Origin: Rhynchosporium graminicola
Taxonomy: Eukaryota; Ascomycota; Leotiomycetes; Helotiales; Ploettnerulaceae
Direction of reading: 5' to 3'
DNA: 64,000 bases
Assembly: GCA_900074885.1 (NCBI GenBank)
Contig: FJUW01000022.1
Span: 310,001 to 374,000 of the forward strand
Both the position numbers and the translations under genes were made by a program. A model generated the notes under the pieces. That model was not told the origin of the DNA. It made no database searches and was given only the letters and a program-made list of their open reading frames with translations. Shown piece after piece: positions 35,397 through 47,600 of this stretch (position 1 is the first letter of the stretch; every line of letters begins with the position of its first letter).

Positions 35397-38300
35397 ATGG
35401 TCGCCTCTTCCGGGGAACCCCAGCCTGGGTCCCAGTATCGACCGCACCCGAGGAGACCCCCACCGCAACTTTCTGTGAGCCTGCGCCATAATGGACCAGC
35501 GCAAAATGACAAAACGGTCGAAGCGCAGTCGCACGTCGCGGGTATTTCTGTTAGACCTTTAAAGAGACTTCCTTCTGATGAAAGTTATGATTCGAGTGAG
35601 GGCGCAGAGAGGTGGTTCGACCATGCCAACAAACGTCCTGGGAAAGGCCTCGGATTTCCCCGTACAGAAGATGGTCAGTGGCTTCAGATACAATTGTGTC
35701 TCGGCCCATAACTAACATCTGTGTAAATAGATGAGCCGCCTTACTTTCTACCTCATGACAGCTCTAAAGATTCCAAGGAAGAATCCCTGGACATTGCGAG
35801 ATTACAAACGGCCCAGGTTGCCTCGCAACAGCAGAGGGTTCAACGTTCGATCACAGGCGACAGCAGCGTAGGTGATTACAGAAGCGTTATTGATGACTTG
35901 ACCATCGAAAATCGGAAATTGAAGCAAGAGATTCGGAAGTTGAAGAAGTCCAGTGAGACTCATCTGCAAAAGGATAGATTGTTCGATGTTAGAATCCACG
36001 GGAAACTATCTGCTCGCAAACGCAGGGAGTTAGAAGAACTGCTTGGATCATTTGCTTCGAATATCGACGACTCTACCAAGAAAGATGCTTCTCTCTCCAA
36101 AAAGTCCAAGTACACATCCTTGGGCGACACCAAGAGCTTTGCTGCGAAACACTCCACATCTTCGAGTACATCGAACTCTCGGCCCCTCGACTCGGCATAC
36201 GCCTCCATGTCCACTTCTGGTCCCACCTCTCTATCCACGCCTACAAATGGTCCCGGCATGGACAGGAGCAATTCTAGCGTGCCAGTCAAAACCGACCAGA
36301 GTATACATAATTTTCTGCACAATATTCCGGAAGGCCTGTTACCTAAACACTCTCCCCTCCTCACCGAAAGACAAAAGAAGAAGCTAGTTGTACAGAAGTT
36401 AGAGGAACTTTTCACAGGCAGGAAGGGAATAATTGTTGGAGACCATAGCCAACCTTTGCAGCAGCAGGAAGTATCTGCGTCGGCAGCGAAAGCCGATCGA
36501 GCCGCGAATCACGATGGTTTGATTCCTCTCGAAGGCCTTCGTGAGGCACACATACTTCCCTATGTGATGGATGTGGATAGTGGCAAGTCAAAAGATCTTG
36601 TAGGACACTCGGGGAATGAGAACACCGCAGAGGCTTATACCTCTGATGTGTCTGGGGAGGCTTCCCCAGAGATCTCCACTCCAGGTCAACGACCAACTAG
36701 GCCTCTGGACCTGGACCCGGATCGAGCGCAAGTACCATCGGAAAATATAGACTACATTCGCCATCTCGGACTTTCCACACCAAAATTCAATAGCGACACT
36801 TCTTCCGATTCCGCTACGGCTGCTGATGCAGATGGTTGGATTTATCTTAATTTGCTCGTCAGCATGGCCCAATTGCACATTATCAATGTCACACCTGACT
36901 TCGTGCGAGAAGCTCTGTTGGATGTTAGCGAAAAGTTTCAGGTCTCTCGTGATGGGAAAAGGGTGAAATGGAGAGGAGGCACACAAGGCACACGGATGGG
37001 GAGCGACGACATGAAAGACTTTGCGGCAAACCAGACTGTAGAAGACAGCTATTCTCTACGTGAGCCAAGTAAGAAGAGGCGCAAAGTAGACGGGGGACAC
37101 TTCGCACCAGTACCCATCGAAGCTCCGGACGCCGAGCTCAGCCATTACAAAACCGTGCAACCTCTCCACTATAAGCCCCTATTCAAGCATGCCGAGTCAT
37201 TTGGAAGTTCTGTTTCATCGAACGAAAGCGAATCTCCATTTGGATATGACACAGGAAATGAGGATACTCAGGAGAACGGATTGGTCGACCCACAGGCTTC
37301 GCGAGGAGACCCAAGCCAAAAATCTACGAGAGAGAAGCAAGAGGCTGGAGTACTGGTTTATTACGCGGGTGCAAAATTCTATACGGATCTTTCTGGCGAC
37401 CCTGATCCTTCATCAACGCCCCTTCATTTTTCGGGAGTTAGTACCGACGGTTACTACAGTAGTAACCGACGTGCTATCGGACAAATTACGCGAGAAAGCG
37501 CTCCTCCTGTCGAGAGGACACAATCAGGCTCTTTGCTTCCCTTCAGACCCTTCAAGGACTACTCGAAAGGCGCTAGTATTCCTGGACTCGAGGAACCTCG
37601 TCCAAGAACTCCGGAACTTTTGGACGAAGAGACGGATGACGATCAGTTTGTCGATAAATTCGCTGGTGGGACAGCACCATTGAATCGCCAACAAGATTTC
37701 GACTCGACTGGTCTTGGAGGAACAAGGCCCGCCGACCATTTCATCATGAAAGTCGAGACTCGTCGGACTACACGGGATGGTTCACAGCCTGGCAAGCAAC
37801 AGGGACTTGCATCTTCAGCGTCGGGTCACAAGAAATCGACAGTCCCAAGATCCACGCTCGACTCATTCTTCGATCGAGGAGGGAAGGGCCACAGAGCACG
37901 CTACGTATCGTTCCCTATATCTAGCAAAGCCTCAGTGGTAGAAAACCTTCCGGTCCAGACCGAAATTCTATCTCTACACACGAGACAACTGGAACCATCT
38001 GAACTCCCACCACCATTAGGGTACCACACCGCCTTGGACTCCGACTCAGACTGTAGCGACAGCGACAGTGATGGTGATGGAAATGCCTCATCACAATCGT
38101 CGCGCTCTCAGAATAAGAGAACAAGCCCCCAACATCAGAACTCGAATACTTCGCCAAAACACCCTTCTTGGGCACAACGCTACCCCGACGGAGGATTCTC
38201 TGATGGTGATGAGAGTGACAACGAAGAGGACGATGGTGATGGTGATGGGAGCATCGATATTCTAGCGGAGGCGAGGAAACACGACCCGGAGACTGTGGCT

Positions 38301-38468
38301 GCTAAGGAGATGGAATTCGAGATGGCCATTGATGATAAAGGGACGGATGCGGCGACTGTGAACGATAGTATCGCTTCGACTCGGCCTAGGGGGTGGAGGA
38401 GAAATCTGAATGGTGGTCTTCGTCGTACTAGTACTATGAGCATGGATGAAGAAGATGAGGATGATTGA
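35397..38468 (+). CDS. frq: Frequency circadian clock protein (FRQ)
   Basis: Core negative element of the fungal circadian clock. FRQ binds the helicase FRH and casein kinase I and inhibits the White Collar complex. Two exons, 35397-35673 and 35731-38468 (intron 57 bp, GTCAGT..ATAG, branch ACTAAC), give 1004 residues, close to Neurospora FRQ. Visible landmarks are: a coiled coil at about 143-190 (RSVIDDLTIENRKLKQEIRK), RPTRPLDLDPDRAQVPSENI near 411-430, the conserved block YLNLLVSMAQLHIINVTPDF to KWRGG at about 465-508, a basic nuclear signal KKRRKV near 540, VYYAGAKFYTDLSGDP near 635 and an acidic C-terminus. Ser-rich regions fit phosphorylation-driven turnover. The RPTRP..YIRHLGL block leaves little doubt. 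The start is the first ATG in the open frame; an upstream exon cannot be excluded. Confidence 0.95.
35674..35730 (+). other. frq: frq intron
   Basis: 57 bp between GATG|GTCAGT and AAATAG|ATGAG, with ACTAAC 20 bases before the acceptor. Removing it joins GAT GAG in frame; keeping it leads to a stop. Confidence 0.85.
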
Positions 38469-39599
38469 TCGATGAGTCGAGTGTGTTATATTCACGATGA
38501 GATGTAGGAGAAAACGAAGCGGCATAAATCCCCCATTTCCATTCAGATGGGCTTAGCGAGGCGTTTTGGATTTGTGCAAACCTCCCGTGGAATACGGGTA
38601 TACTCCGCGAGCGGCGGGGTGAATCATCGAATATATTACAAATCTTCCTTTTTGTATAGGAATACATCTTACAATCACCGTTTCTCTATTTTATCGAGAT
38701 TGTAGTTCGAAAAGTGGTGAGAAGTATTTAGCCTTTGGTACGCCAGAATGTAGGTTATGCCAATAACACCTAGGTATGTACAGCAGGATGTTTTAGTGTG
38801 CAAGCAAGCACGGGTCGATTTTGTATCCACATATATATCCAGCTATCATCTTGATCCAATCCACTTGCCTGAACCCGCTGTGCTACCGAAAACGATTTGA
38901 ACCTTCCCCAAGTAAGTGGATGGTTTAGGGCGCGATATAAAGTGTTTTGTGCAGAGGATCGGGTGGGAGGTAGGTGGGTGGATGGAAAGATAGCTTGGTG
39001 TTGAGGTTGTCGAGGAGCTGAGCTGAGCTGAGCTGAGTGGGGTTTATTGCTAGTCTAAGTCTCTTTGGGATGGAGAGTGATGAGGGATTGGAGATGGCAG
39101 ATGGGAGATGGGAGATGGGAGATGGGGAGGAAGTTGCAAGGGAAGCTGGGTGGTTGTGGATGAGGAAGAGGGGAAAGGCGAGGGGAGAGGTGAGGGGTAC
39201 TTAAATGCGTAGTAAAGAAACTTCGTTCATCTGTGCTTGCTGTGGTGTGTCAATTGATTATTTGAGGAGTGTATTCTCTACTCTTCGATTTTTGACTTGA
39301 GTGAAGATTACTGCTTCAATATCCCAAGCCCCAGAGAGGACGCCGCTTGATGCTCCCGGTTTGCAATTTGCCTGGCCCTTCCTTCCATGATCTGGGGAAT
39401 GTTGAAACCCCAACCAATTTCCTTCCTCGATATTCCATCTCCTTTGAATTCAATAAATGCCTTCTTCTCTAAGCGGTGTTCATGCACCCGTAGGTACCCT
39501 TCCTCGGCAAATCTTCATCCTATAATCACGCCATCCCAAGTATGCATTCGCCTGTAAAACACTGGCTTCTTGGCCACCAGAAACTTGCTTTCCCTTCCC
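38469..39599. other. Interval downstream of frq
   Basis: No gene recognised. It contains a (GAGCT)n tract at 39015-39037 and a (GGGAGAT)n tract at about 39091-39126. In Neurospora an antisense transcript (qrf) starts downstream of frq; nothing in the sequence alone shows one here. Confidence 0.4.
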
Positions 39600-39962
39600 T
39601 TACTTCCTGGGCGTGCCCTTGAACTGATCCTTCAATTCCTCCATGTAATACCTCAGGAAACGCTGCGCATCTGGCTTCGGGCCATCGATATTCGTACCGC
39701 CCATCTCGGAGGGATCGTCGAGTTTCTCTCCGCGCTGAATCTCGTGCATTTTCTTATGTACGCGCTTGACGACTTTGTGGAAGGTTTGTGATTCCAAGAG
39801 CTACGGGTATGTTTGTCAGTCTGGAAGGACGAGATTGCGTTTTCGTCGTATTAGAATAGACGTACTCGTGCTGTTAACCAGACCTAGGGAAATTAGTATG
39901 TTTGAATGTGTTGTGGAGAGCTTGTCAATGTTAGGTACCTCTGCTAACCTTAGCCAAACCAT
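39600..39962 (-). CDS. Small conserved fungal protein, possibly mitochondrial (Mrx7-like)
   Basis: Three exons on the minus strand, 39939-39962 (24 nt), 39866-39883 (18 nt) and 39600-39800, with introns of 55 and 65 bp (GTACCTAAC..CCTAG and GTACGT..CGTAG), give 80 residues in frame. The protein starts MVWLRLAEVW, then LLESQTFHKVVKRVHKKMHE, and ends MEELKDQFKGTPRK. The basic helix after a short hydrophobic start resembles small mitochondrial proteins such as the MIOREX component Mrx7 (DUF2697), but that link is from memory and weak. The long last exon is convincing. The tiny first exons are the best fit I could find, not proven. It is divergent from the phosphatase gene. Confidence 0.6.
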
Positions 39963-40500
39963 CTTCACTTTGGCCAGGGTGTTATCATTGCGATTGACGC
40001 CTGATAGGAAATCCGGCTGAAATGGGACAGATGATCGTTGCGTTGCCGATGCGAAGGCGAAAACGGACTCGAGATGTTGACGACTTCAAGTGGACGGCAG
40101 GCGGGTCTTGGCAGCCTTGGCAGGCTGTCCCTTGACTTTGACGAATTGGGACAGACTTGATTGTCTGTATCATTCTTTCCTATTATTCAGCTCTTCCTCC
40201 TCACAACTGTCTACTCGATTCCCAACTCCAATCCCATTCACATTCGCATTCACGCTCAATCTTCCGCTTCCAACTCGCAACCTTTTGATCTCGTCTTATA
40301 CCCTCAACGCGCTCTTGATTGTGTTCACTTCTTGCTTCTTTTCTGGCTGCGTCTCGCTCCTATCATTCTTCCTGCACGTGTCTGCACCTGCATCCCATGA
40401 TCCTGTAAGGAATTAGTACGACAAAACGTATCCTGACTGGTCTGGTCACTGTCTTAGACCTCACATACATTCATTAAAATCCTACGCTTCTTCAGTATTC
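39963..40500. promoter_or_regulatory. Shared upstream region of the small gene and the phosphatase gene
   Basis: Divergent genes on both sides. C/T-rich runs (CTCTTCCTCC near 40190) resemble the pyrimidine tracts of fungal promoters. Short open frames here look accidental. Confidence 0.4.
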
Positions 40501-40791
40501 AGCAACGAGAGCCTCCTTTGTCACAGGAGTCATCTGACTTTCTGTTATCTTCGACCTGCAACCACCAGCGTCCATCGGGGCCGATATTCAAGCCAAAAGA
40601 TACACTCACTTGCCAGTCAAAAGACCTATACCTACAAATTTGCTCGCGCTTTTATCAAAGTTGCGGGCTTTGCAAACCTGGATCGTTTACGTGCCTTCAA
40701 GAGGCGCCGTGTGTCTCCTACTGGTTCCTCTCAATCCTCAGAAGAAGAAATCAAGAAAGCAAGATCCAAATCGCCTGCTTGGCTCAACAAG

Positions 40792-42074
40792 ATGAGTCGC
40801 AATCGCCTCTCTTCCACACGCTCTAAGGTCCCGCTGGGTGTTGGTGTGGGATCTACCAATGTTGCACAGTTGGACGGTTCGTGTTTTGGCAAACCAGCTG
40901 GCGCAAAGTACCACGAGGAGTCCGTTGAAAAGGGACCTCCTCCTCTGCCATCTTTCTTAACTTTAAGCGAAATCGGTATGTGGGTACCATTTTCTTGCGC
41001 CTATCTAATCTGACTGCTGTTACAGAGGTGCGCGACAAGTATGCAGAGCTTACTCGACTTGAGAACGAACGTATCGGTCTGGGTAAAACAGACCCTCAAT
41101 GGGCGCGACGTGATCCTGACCCAATTCTTGATCGTTACAATAACATCTTTCCATGGGACAATAATCGTATCAAGCTTGCTGTTCCGGAGGGTGTTAACGA
41201 TTACATCAACGCCTCGCCAGTCTCGCTTATCTCGACCTCCGAGAAGCAAAGCAAATTGAAATCTGGTGTACAAGATAAATACATCTGTATGCAAGGCCCA
41301 AAAAAACAAACCGTGGATCATGTCTGGCACATGATTTGGCACGAACTCGCTGAGCCATACACCTCTTCTCCAGCCATTGTCATCATGTTGACTCCTACCC
41401 ATGCACCAATAGGTGATGACCCGACCAGGATGTTCGAAAAGTGCTATCAGTACTATCCTGTCGACGAGAAATCTCCACCATTGCTCATCAATCAGTCGAA
41501 CCAGCTTGGAGAAGACTTTAAAGCTCAGGTTAGATTTGAAGAGAGATTACCGGGCATCGAAGGCACGCCTATTGAGATCCGAAAGCTTATCATGACAGTT
41601 GAGGGCGAGGAGGACGATGAGAAGCCAATTTACCACTACCTGTACCCCAATTGGCCAGACTTTGGTGCACTCGCTGCAGAGAATGTTGCCAGTATTCTAT
41701 CCCTGATGGAAGAATCTCGTAAGCAAAACGGACGTGGTGAGAACCCTCGTCTTATCCACTGCAGTGCAGGGGTCGGACGGACAGGTACGTTTGTCGCCTT
41801 GGAGTTCTTGCTTGGAGAATTGGAAGGTGGTGCTTGGGAGGGCTGGGATAATAGTGAGCACTCTATCACTGACCCGGTATACGAAACTGTCAATCAGTTG
41901 AGAATGCAACGAAAGACAATGGTTCAAGCGTACGAGCAATATGCTTTCCTTTACGAAGTCTGCAGGAAACGCTGGGAGGAGAAGTATAATACACCATGCA
42001 TTGGGGGTGAGCATACACATACGCAACCGATGAATGATGTTTGTGTCAATGGCCTTGATGAAGACGATAATTGA
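40792..42074 (+). CDS. Protein tyrosine phosphatase, non-receptor type
   Basis: Removes phosphate from tyrosine residues, probably in MAP-kinase control like yeast Ptp2/3 or fission yeast Pyp1. Exons 40792-40975 and 41026-42074 (50 bp intron, GTATGT..ACAG) give 410 residues. Catalytic landmarks are all present: YINAS, the WPDFG loop, the P-loop HCSAGVGRTGTF (41757-41792) with Cys and Arg intact, and the Q-loop region LRMQRKTMVQAYEQYAFLYE. The C-terminal tail is short and acidic. The start is uncertain. The frame is open upstream to at least 40504 with coding-like RRRVSPTGSSQSSEEEIKKA, but without an ATG, so a further 5' exon is likely. ATG 40792 is simply the first in-frame one. Confidence 0.88.
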
Positions 42075-43182
42075 ATCGCTAGAAAGAGCGGAAGGGAGAT
42101 GCAATAAGACCGCCACCTGGGAATAGCATCCTTATGTGCTACGGGGTATGGCGAGTGAAACAGATTGCAATTTGGCGCCTCTTGTATTAAGCGACTTTCA
42201 TTGAGGCTTTTGTTCTGTAGCACTACTTGATCGGGCCGTCTTCTTTGTTATGCTTCAGTGTCATGGGATGATGCGCATAGACAGATAGGGATGGATTCAG
42301 CAATGAACGAAACCTTCCACAGAATGGAGGCCAAGCCTTCTCTAGTTGTTTGTCTTATGCTTCATCGTGATGCGTGGTATGTGTAATGTGATGGGTATGC
42401 TGGGCTGCATATCGGGCTTCCATTGGTGTCCCAGATTTCCCGGCGGCAAATGCGCATGTCATGTCGTATTACCTTGATGTTGGATTGTCCCACATCATAA
42501 TCCGGAAGTCGTAGTCTCTTTATTAGTTCCAATGAAAATGAATCGGCATGGAGAGCGCCAGTCTATATAGGTATGATAGAGAAACAGGGATAGAATGACA
42601 GGTTAGCAATAGATCACGAGTGATCTTGTACCTTTACCTGGTGATCGAGTAAAAGACAAAAAGAATATGCAAGTGTCTATAAATCTGAGGAATGCCCAGG
42701 AAGTGTTACTCGGATGAACCTCTGGTTCCAAGTCATATCAAATAACTGTTTCGGTTTACGCCGCTGCGCGTTGTCTTGAGAATGTCACCTATTAGGATCA
42801 CAAATTTTTGTTTCGAGCTTGGGATAGTTATATAAATAACTAACTCGTTAGTATCCAACCAAAACCCCTGTCTGTTCGGTCCTTGACCCCGTCCAATCGA
42901 AGTATCCTAATACCCGACCACTAGTTTCCTGCTACCATTGTGATAGATAGTTAGCTCGAAGGACATACAAATCAGTGAAGTCTGATGGCGGGGTCTGCGG
43001 GGTATATAGCTCCTTTCCTGTTCTCTACACATTCTCGCTCCCGCTGATCATCAACATTGATCGACAACTTCGTACCTTTCCAACAGTTCTCTCCACTCTC
43101 CCAGATCTCGAAAGAGAACTCTTGGCTTTCTCAATATACCATCTAAACTGTGACGTGACAGCCAAGTGCATGAACAGCAAAC
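42075..43182. other. Intergenic interval
   Basis: No gene recognised. The last 250 bases, with pyrimidine-rich stretches, are the likely promoter of the hydrolase. Confidence 0.5.
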
Positions 43183-44135
43183 ATGTCCCGCAAGCCCGAC
43201 TTCATTATCGTCCCGGGTGCTTGTAAGTCTTGTCCTCTCAATCCCTTCTCCATTAAACGCGAATCAAGACAACGGAATCCTGACACCATTCGCAAAGGGC
43301 ACAGCCCTGACGCCTTCGATCCCACAAGCACTTTCTTAAGGAAAGCAGGCTACGAGGTGCACGGCGTAGACCTCCCCTCCTACGGCGCCGATCCCCCTCT
43401 CAAATCCTTCGACCCCGATGTCTTGGCCGTGCAGAACGTCATCAACAAAGTGCTCTCGTCAGGCAAAGACGTGATCATGATCTATCATTCGTCTGGCGGT
43501 ATGGCTGGATCCGAAGCATTGAAGGAATATGTCAATGAAGTCGGTACTGATAAAAGTGGGAAGCAGGGATGGGGAAGAGTGAGGAGATTGGTGTATGTGA
43601 CGGCGTTTGCGTTGCCTGAGGGAGCGAGCTTGATGTCTGGGTTGGGGTTCAAGCCGTTGCCGTGGTTTGAGATTGATGTGAGTTTTCTTTGCTCCCCCAG
43701 CTCCCCACCCCCAATTGCGGAAAAGGAATTAATACAAACGAAGAGCGGGGAAAAGTTAAGTTTTCGGACGAAAGATGACATGCTGACTTCTGATAATAGG
43801 GCGACGCAGTCTTCCCCGCGAACCCAAAAGAGATCTTCTATAACGACCTCTCTGACTCACAAGCAGCACCACTCATCGCAGCGATAAAACAACACTCCTA
43901 CCTCACGTACGCGTCGACATTGACAGTCGCTCCATGGAAAACTATTCCCAGCACGTTTATCAAGTGCGAGAAGGATAACGCGATTCCGTTACCGGTACAG
44001 GAGGGTATGATTGCCGGTGCAAAAGAGATGGCGCCAGATGCTTTTGATGTGATCGAGAAGTGCCAATCGGGTCATAGTCCGTTTGTAAGTCAGCCGGCGT
44101 GGTTGGCGGAGAAATTAGTTGAGAGTGCGAAGTAA
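43183..44135 (+). CDS. Alpha/beta hydrolase
   Basis: Predicted soluble esterase/lipase-like enzyme of the AB-hydrolase-1/6 type; substrate unknown. Exons 43183-43222, 43298-43677 and 43800-44135, with introns GTAAGT..AAAG and GTGAGT..ATAG, give 251 residues. The N-terminal strand and oxyanion region read DFIIVPGA|WHSPDAF, where the first splice creates the Trp. The nucleophile elbow is YHSSGG (Ser in HSSGG), and LVYVTAFALPEGASL follows. The catalytic His is in CQSGHSPFVSQP near the C-terminus. Length is normal for the family. Without both splices the frame meets stops or reads a poor tail. Confidence 0.85.
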
Positions 44136-44699
44136 TTGTGTTGGGGTGAAGACTTGCGAGCTGCGTTTCTGCTAGCAGGTGAGGAGGTCCAATTTAAGAT
44201 AAGCCGAGAGCTAACAAGGAGGCATAGTTGCACGCCTGACAGGCCTGATACCGGTAGAGACGTACAACCGAATTTCGAACTATGATAGTAAGCTGATTCA
44301 TGATAAGAAGTCTGTGGTCTGCGAGTTGACCACAAGGGTGAGGAGGGTAACGTGTTCATTAAGTCGTCGTGAAATATTACATGCATACGGACCCGAACGC
44401 CAAGATCAAAACTTCCACGCCCTGCGTACCCAACCAAACCTCATCCCTTCGTCAACTCATATACACGCTTCCATATAGCGCAAAGTACTCAAGCCGTGTC
44501 TGAACATGAAAAGTACAGTAGTCGGTTCCCCTTTGTTCTGCAAGCCTTCGCTTATAGGAAGCAAGCACGAGGAATTTCCGGGTTCAGCAAGGAAAGAAAA
44601 GGAGAAACAAATTTGCCCAAAAAATCTCGATTTCTCCTTTTCATAAATAATAATGAAGTCTTCCCAACATTCATTCCTTTCTATTAATCGTACGACTAC
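44136..44699. other. Convergent intergenic interval
   Basis: Lies between the 3' ends of the hydrolase and SMC4. No gene recognised. Confidence 0.5.
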
Positions 44700-47600
44700 C
44701 TATCGACACATATAGTCTCTGTTTTCAATCGTCACACTTTTTGTCATGTGATTGACCTTGTAAACACCAACTAGACGAGAGGCGAGCTCGAACATGTTGT
44801 TTCGGAGAGAAATGACGATGAACTGGGCGTTCTTCGTTCGTTCCTTGATATAACTGGCGACAATTGAGACCTGGAACTGTTAGTTAGTATTATTAAGAAG
44901 GGAGGAAGCAGGAAATCAGTCAAAGACTTACGTTTCTGAAATCCAAAGCAGCATCTATCTCATCCATCACATACAGTGGCGTAGGCTTATAATGATGAAG
45001 AGCAAAGACCAAAGCCAGACTACTCAACGTCTTCTCACCACCCGACAAATTCGAGATGTTCTTCCAAGATTTCTTAGGAGGCATGACACTGAACAGAATA
45101 CCCTCCGAGAAAGGATCCAAAGAATCGACAAGTTCCAGCTCGGCGTTTCCTCCCATGGTAATCATTTGGTACATCTCCTTCAATCGCAAGGAGATGGTGC
45201 TGAAACCTTCCATGAAGCCTTCAAGACGAAGACGTCGGAGATCATCACAGCGCTTCTTTGCTGTGTCACGCTGCGCAACAGCACTTTGGAGATCGGCATG
45301 TCTCGCAGCGTGTTCTTCGACTCGTCGACGATATTCAGCTAGGACGCCAAGCTCGACATTGACATTCTGAGTCTTCTCCTCTAGAGCTGCAATCTCGCTT
45401 TTTAGAGTATCCTTACTCATGTCCGCCAACTCGTCCTTGGTGTAGGAAGGCAGCTCCTGAGATTCCGTTTCCTCGCCAAGATCACTGATGTTCTGAAGAG
45501 ACAGCTTACCGAGCTTCTCGTTCCAGTATCTCAGTCTCTTCTGGTTTTCGCCGAGCACTTTCTGATTTTCCTCGAGCTTGTTTCGCATCTCGATCTCGAT
45601 TGCTCGAATCTCATTTAGAACTCCGGTCTTCTCATCCAGCTCAGCTTTCAGGGCATTGAGATCCTTCTTTTTAGCCTTGAGAGCCTCCGATGCCTCGTCG
45701 ACTCGAGCTTGGTATCCCTCGGCATTCGAGCTCTGATTCTGAATGTCCTCCTCTAAAGCTTCTAGATCTGAAATCGCAGTCTGGATTTCCTTGCTGGCTT
45801 TCGCGTGCTCCTTCTCATGCTTGGTCTTCTGCTTTTCAGACTTGGCTCTCGTGACTTCGGCAGTCGAGATGGCCTCGCTCAGACTGCTAATTTCCTCTTT
45901 CAAAGCATCAACCTTAGACTTCTGTGCACGTAGCTGGTCGCCTCCAATCTCCATGATCTTGTCCTGAAGGGCCTTGATTTCCTGCTCAACGCTTGCGGTC
46001 TCGCCATGCAGTTTATCAATTTCCTTATTGAGCTTCGAAATCTCCTTCTCCAGAGATGCCACTCTGCTATCATCAGTCTTGATAGGTTGGTGTTCTTTGT
46101 CTAATTCTTTGATACGGCGTTGAGCATCAGCCAAGTTCCGCGCAGAGCTCTCTACCTCGAGGCCAATCTTTTGAATTTTGGTATCGAGGCGAGGTATGTG
46201 GTCCTTGAGTTCTCGGAGAGTCGACTCGAGCTCCCTTTGACGGTCTTGAAACTTCTGAAAGTCTTGTTCCAGTCCATCTCTGTCAACCTCAAGCTTGGCG
46301 ACTTGCTCTTTTGAGGTGTCAGCAACGAGTTTGGAAGACATCAAGCCTTTCTTCACCGTGTTACCACCTCCTGACATAGTACCTGATTTGTCAATCAGTT
46401 GACCATCAAGAGTCACGACTCGCCATCGCTTCGCCCCGTAGGCAATACGGTTCGCTTGATCAAGATCCTTGGCCACCAGGGTATTCTGCAGAGAATGATA
46501 AAAGGCAGGTCGGAATCTGTCCTCTTTGGCATTAATCAGGTCAAAGAGGCGAGGAACATCCTCAGGAGTGTCGATTACAGACATGTCTCTGCTCCCGAGC
46601 TTGTCGAGACACATGAAATTTCCTCTTCCAAGATTCGTCTTTCGCAGATACTCGATACACTGCTGTCCACCTTCAACGGTGTCCGTAACGAAATTGTCAA
46701 GCGCTCCACAGGCTGTCGAAATTGCGACGTCGTACTTCTGATCGATGGTGCCAAGATTTCCGAGTCTGCCATGGAATCCATCGATACGACCAGATTCTTT
46801 CAATCGCATAAGCCCGGTAAGAACATTGCCTTGGGTTTGTGTGTTTGAAAGACTCGCACGGGCTTCGTCTGCTTTTTGACGAGCTCCAGAAAGTCGCGAT
46901 CGAAGCTCAGGCTCCTTCTGAGATAGCTTCTGTACTTCGGATTCGACTTTGGCAGCTTCTTTCTCTAATCTCAATCTCTCCATCTTACATTCTTCAAGTT
47001 CTGCAATTTTGGCCTCGCGACTTTCCTCGATGCTAGCGAGTTTCGCTTGAGTCTCTTCAAGCGCTACAGCACCTGCATTTGCCTTTTCGCTCAAAATGGC
47101 AAGCTCACTCTCTGCGACAGCAATGGCGGATTTTTTCTGGTTGATCTTCTCGTTCCATGGTTCTAAGGATTTCTGCTTTGCCGCAATCTGGTCAGAAAAT
47201 ACCTGGGTTTTGCCTTTCAGGCTGTCTCGAATAACTGCTAGCTCTTTCTCCTCGCCTTTCATCCGTGTCTCCATGGCCGTTATCTCCTGGGCAGACTTCT
47301 CGATTTCAGCAGTACAGTCCTCAATTATCGATTGAGCTGATTCGGCAGCAGTTTCGGAAGTACTGATTGCCTTCTCCAACTTCTTCTGCTTTCCAGTCAA
47401 GAATTTCCTCTTCTCCTCGAATTTGACATGCTCCTGGTCAAATTTCGCCATCTCCTTGATGATGGTTTGGGTGTCTTTTTCGATACTCTCAAGCTCTTTC
47501 TGACCCTTCTTATATTGCTTGTCCAGTTGCTTGATTCCATCCTCGTTTCCTTGGTGCTTTTCAAGCTCGGCGTCGAGTTGAGCTTGCATCTGGCCTATAG

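Noticed and set aside
35960..36415. Long minus-strand ORF within frq, and others up to 38443
   Set aside because: They lie opposite the strongly conserved FRQ coding sequence and resemble nothing; they are shadows of its codon bias.
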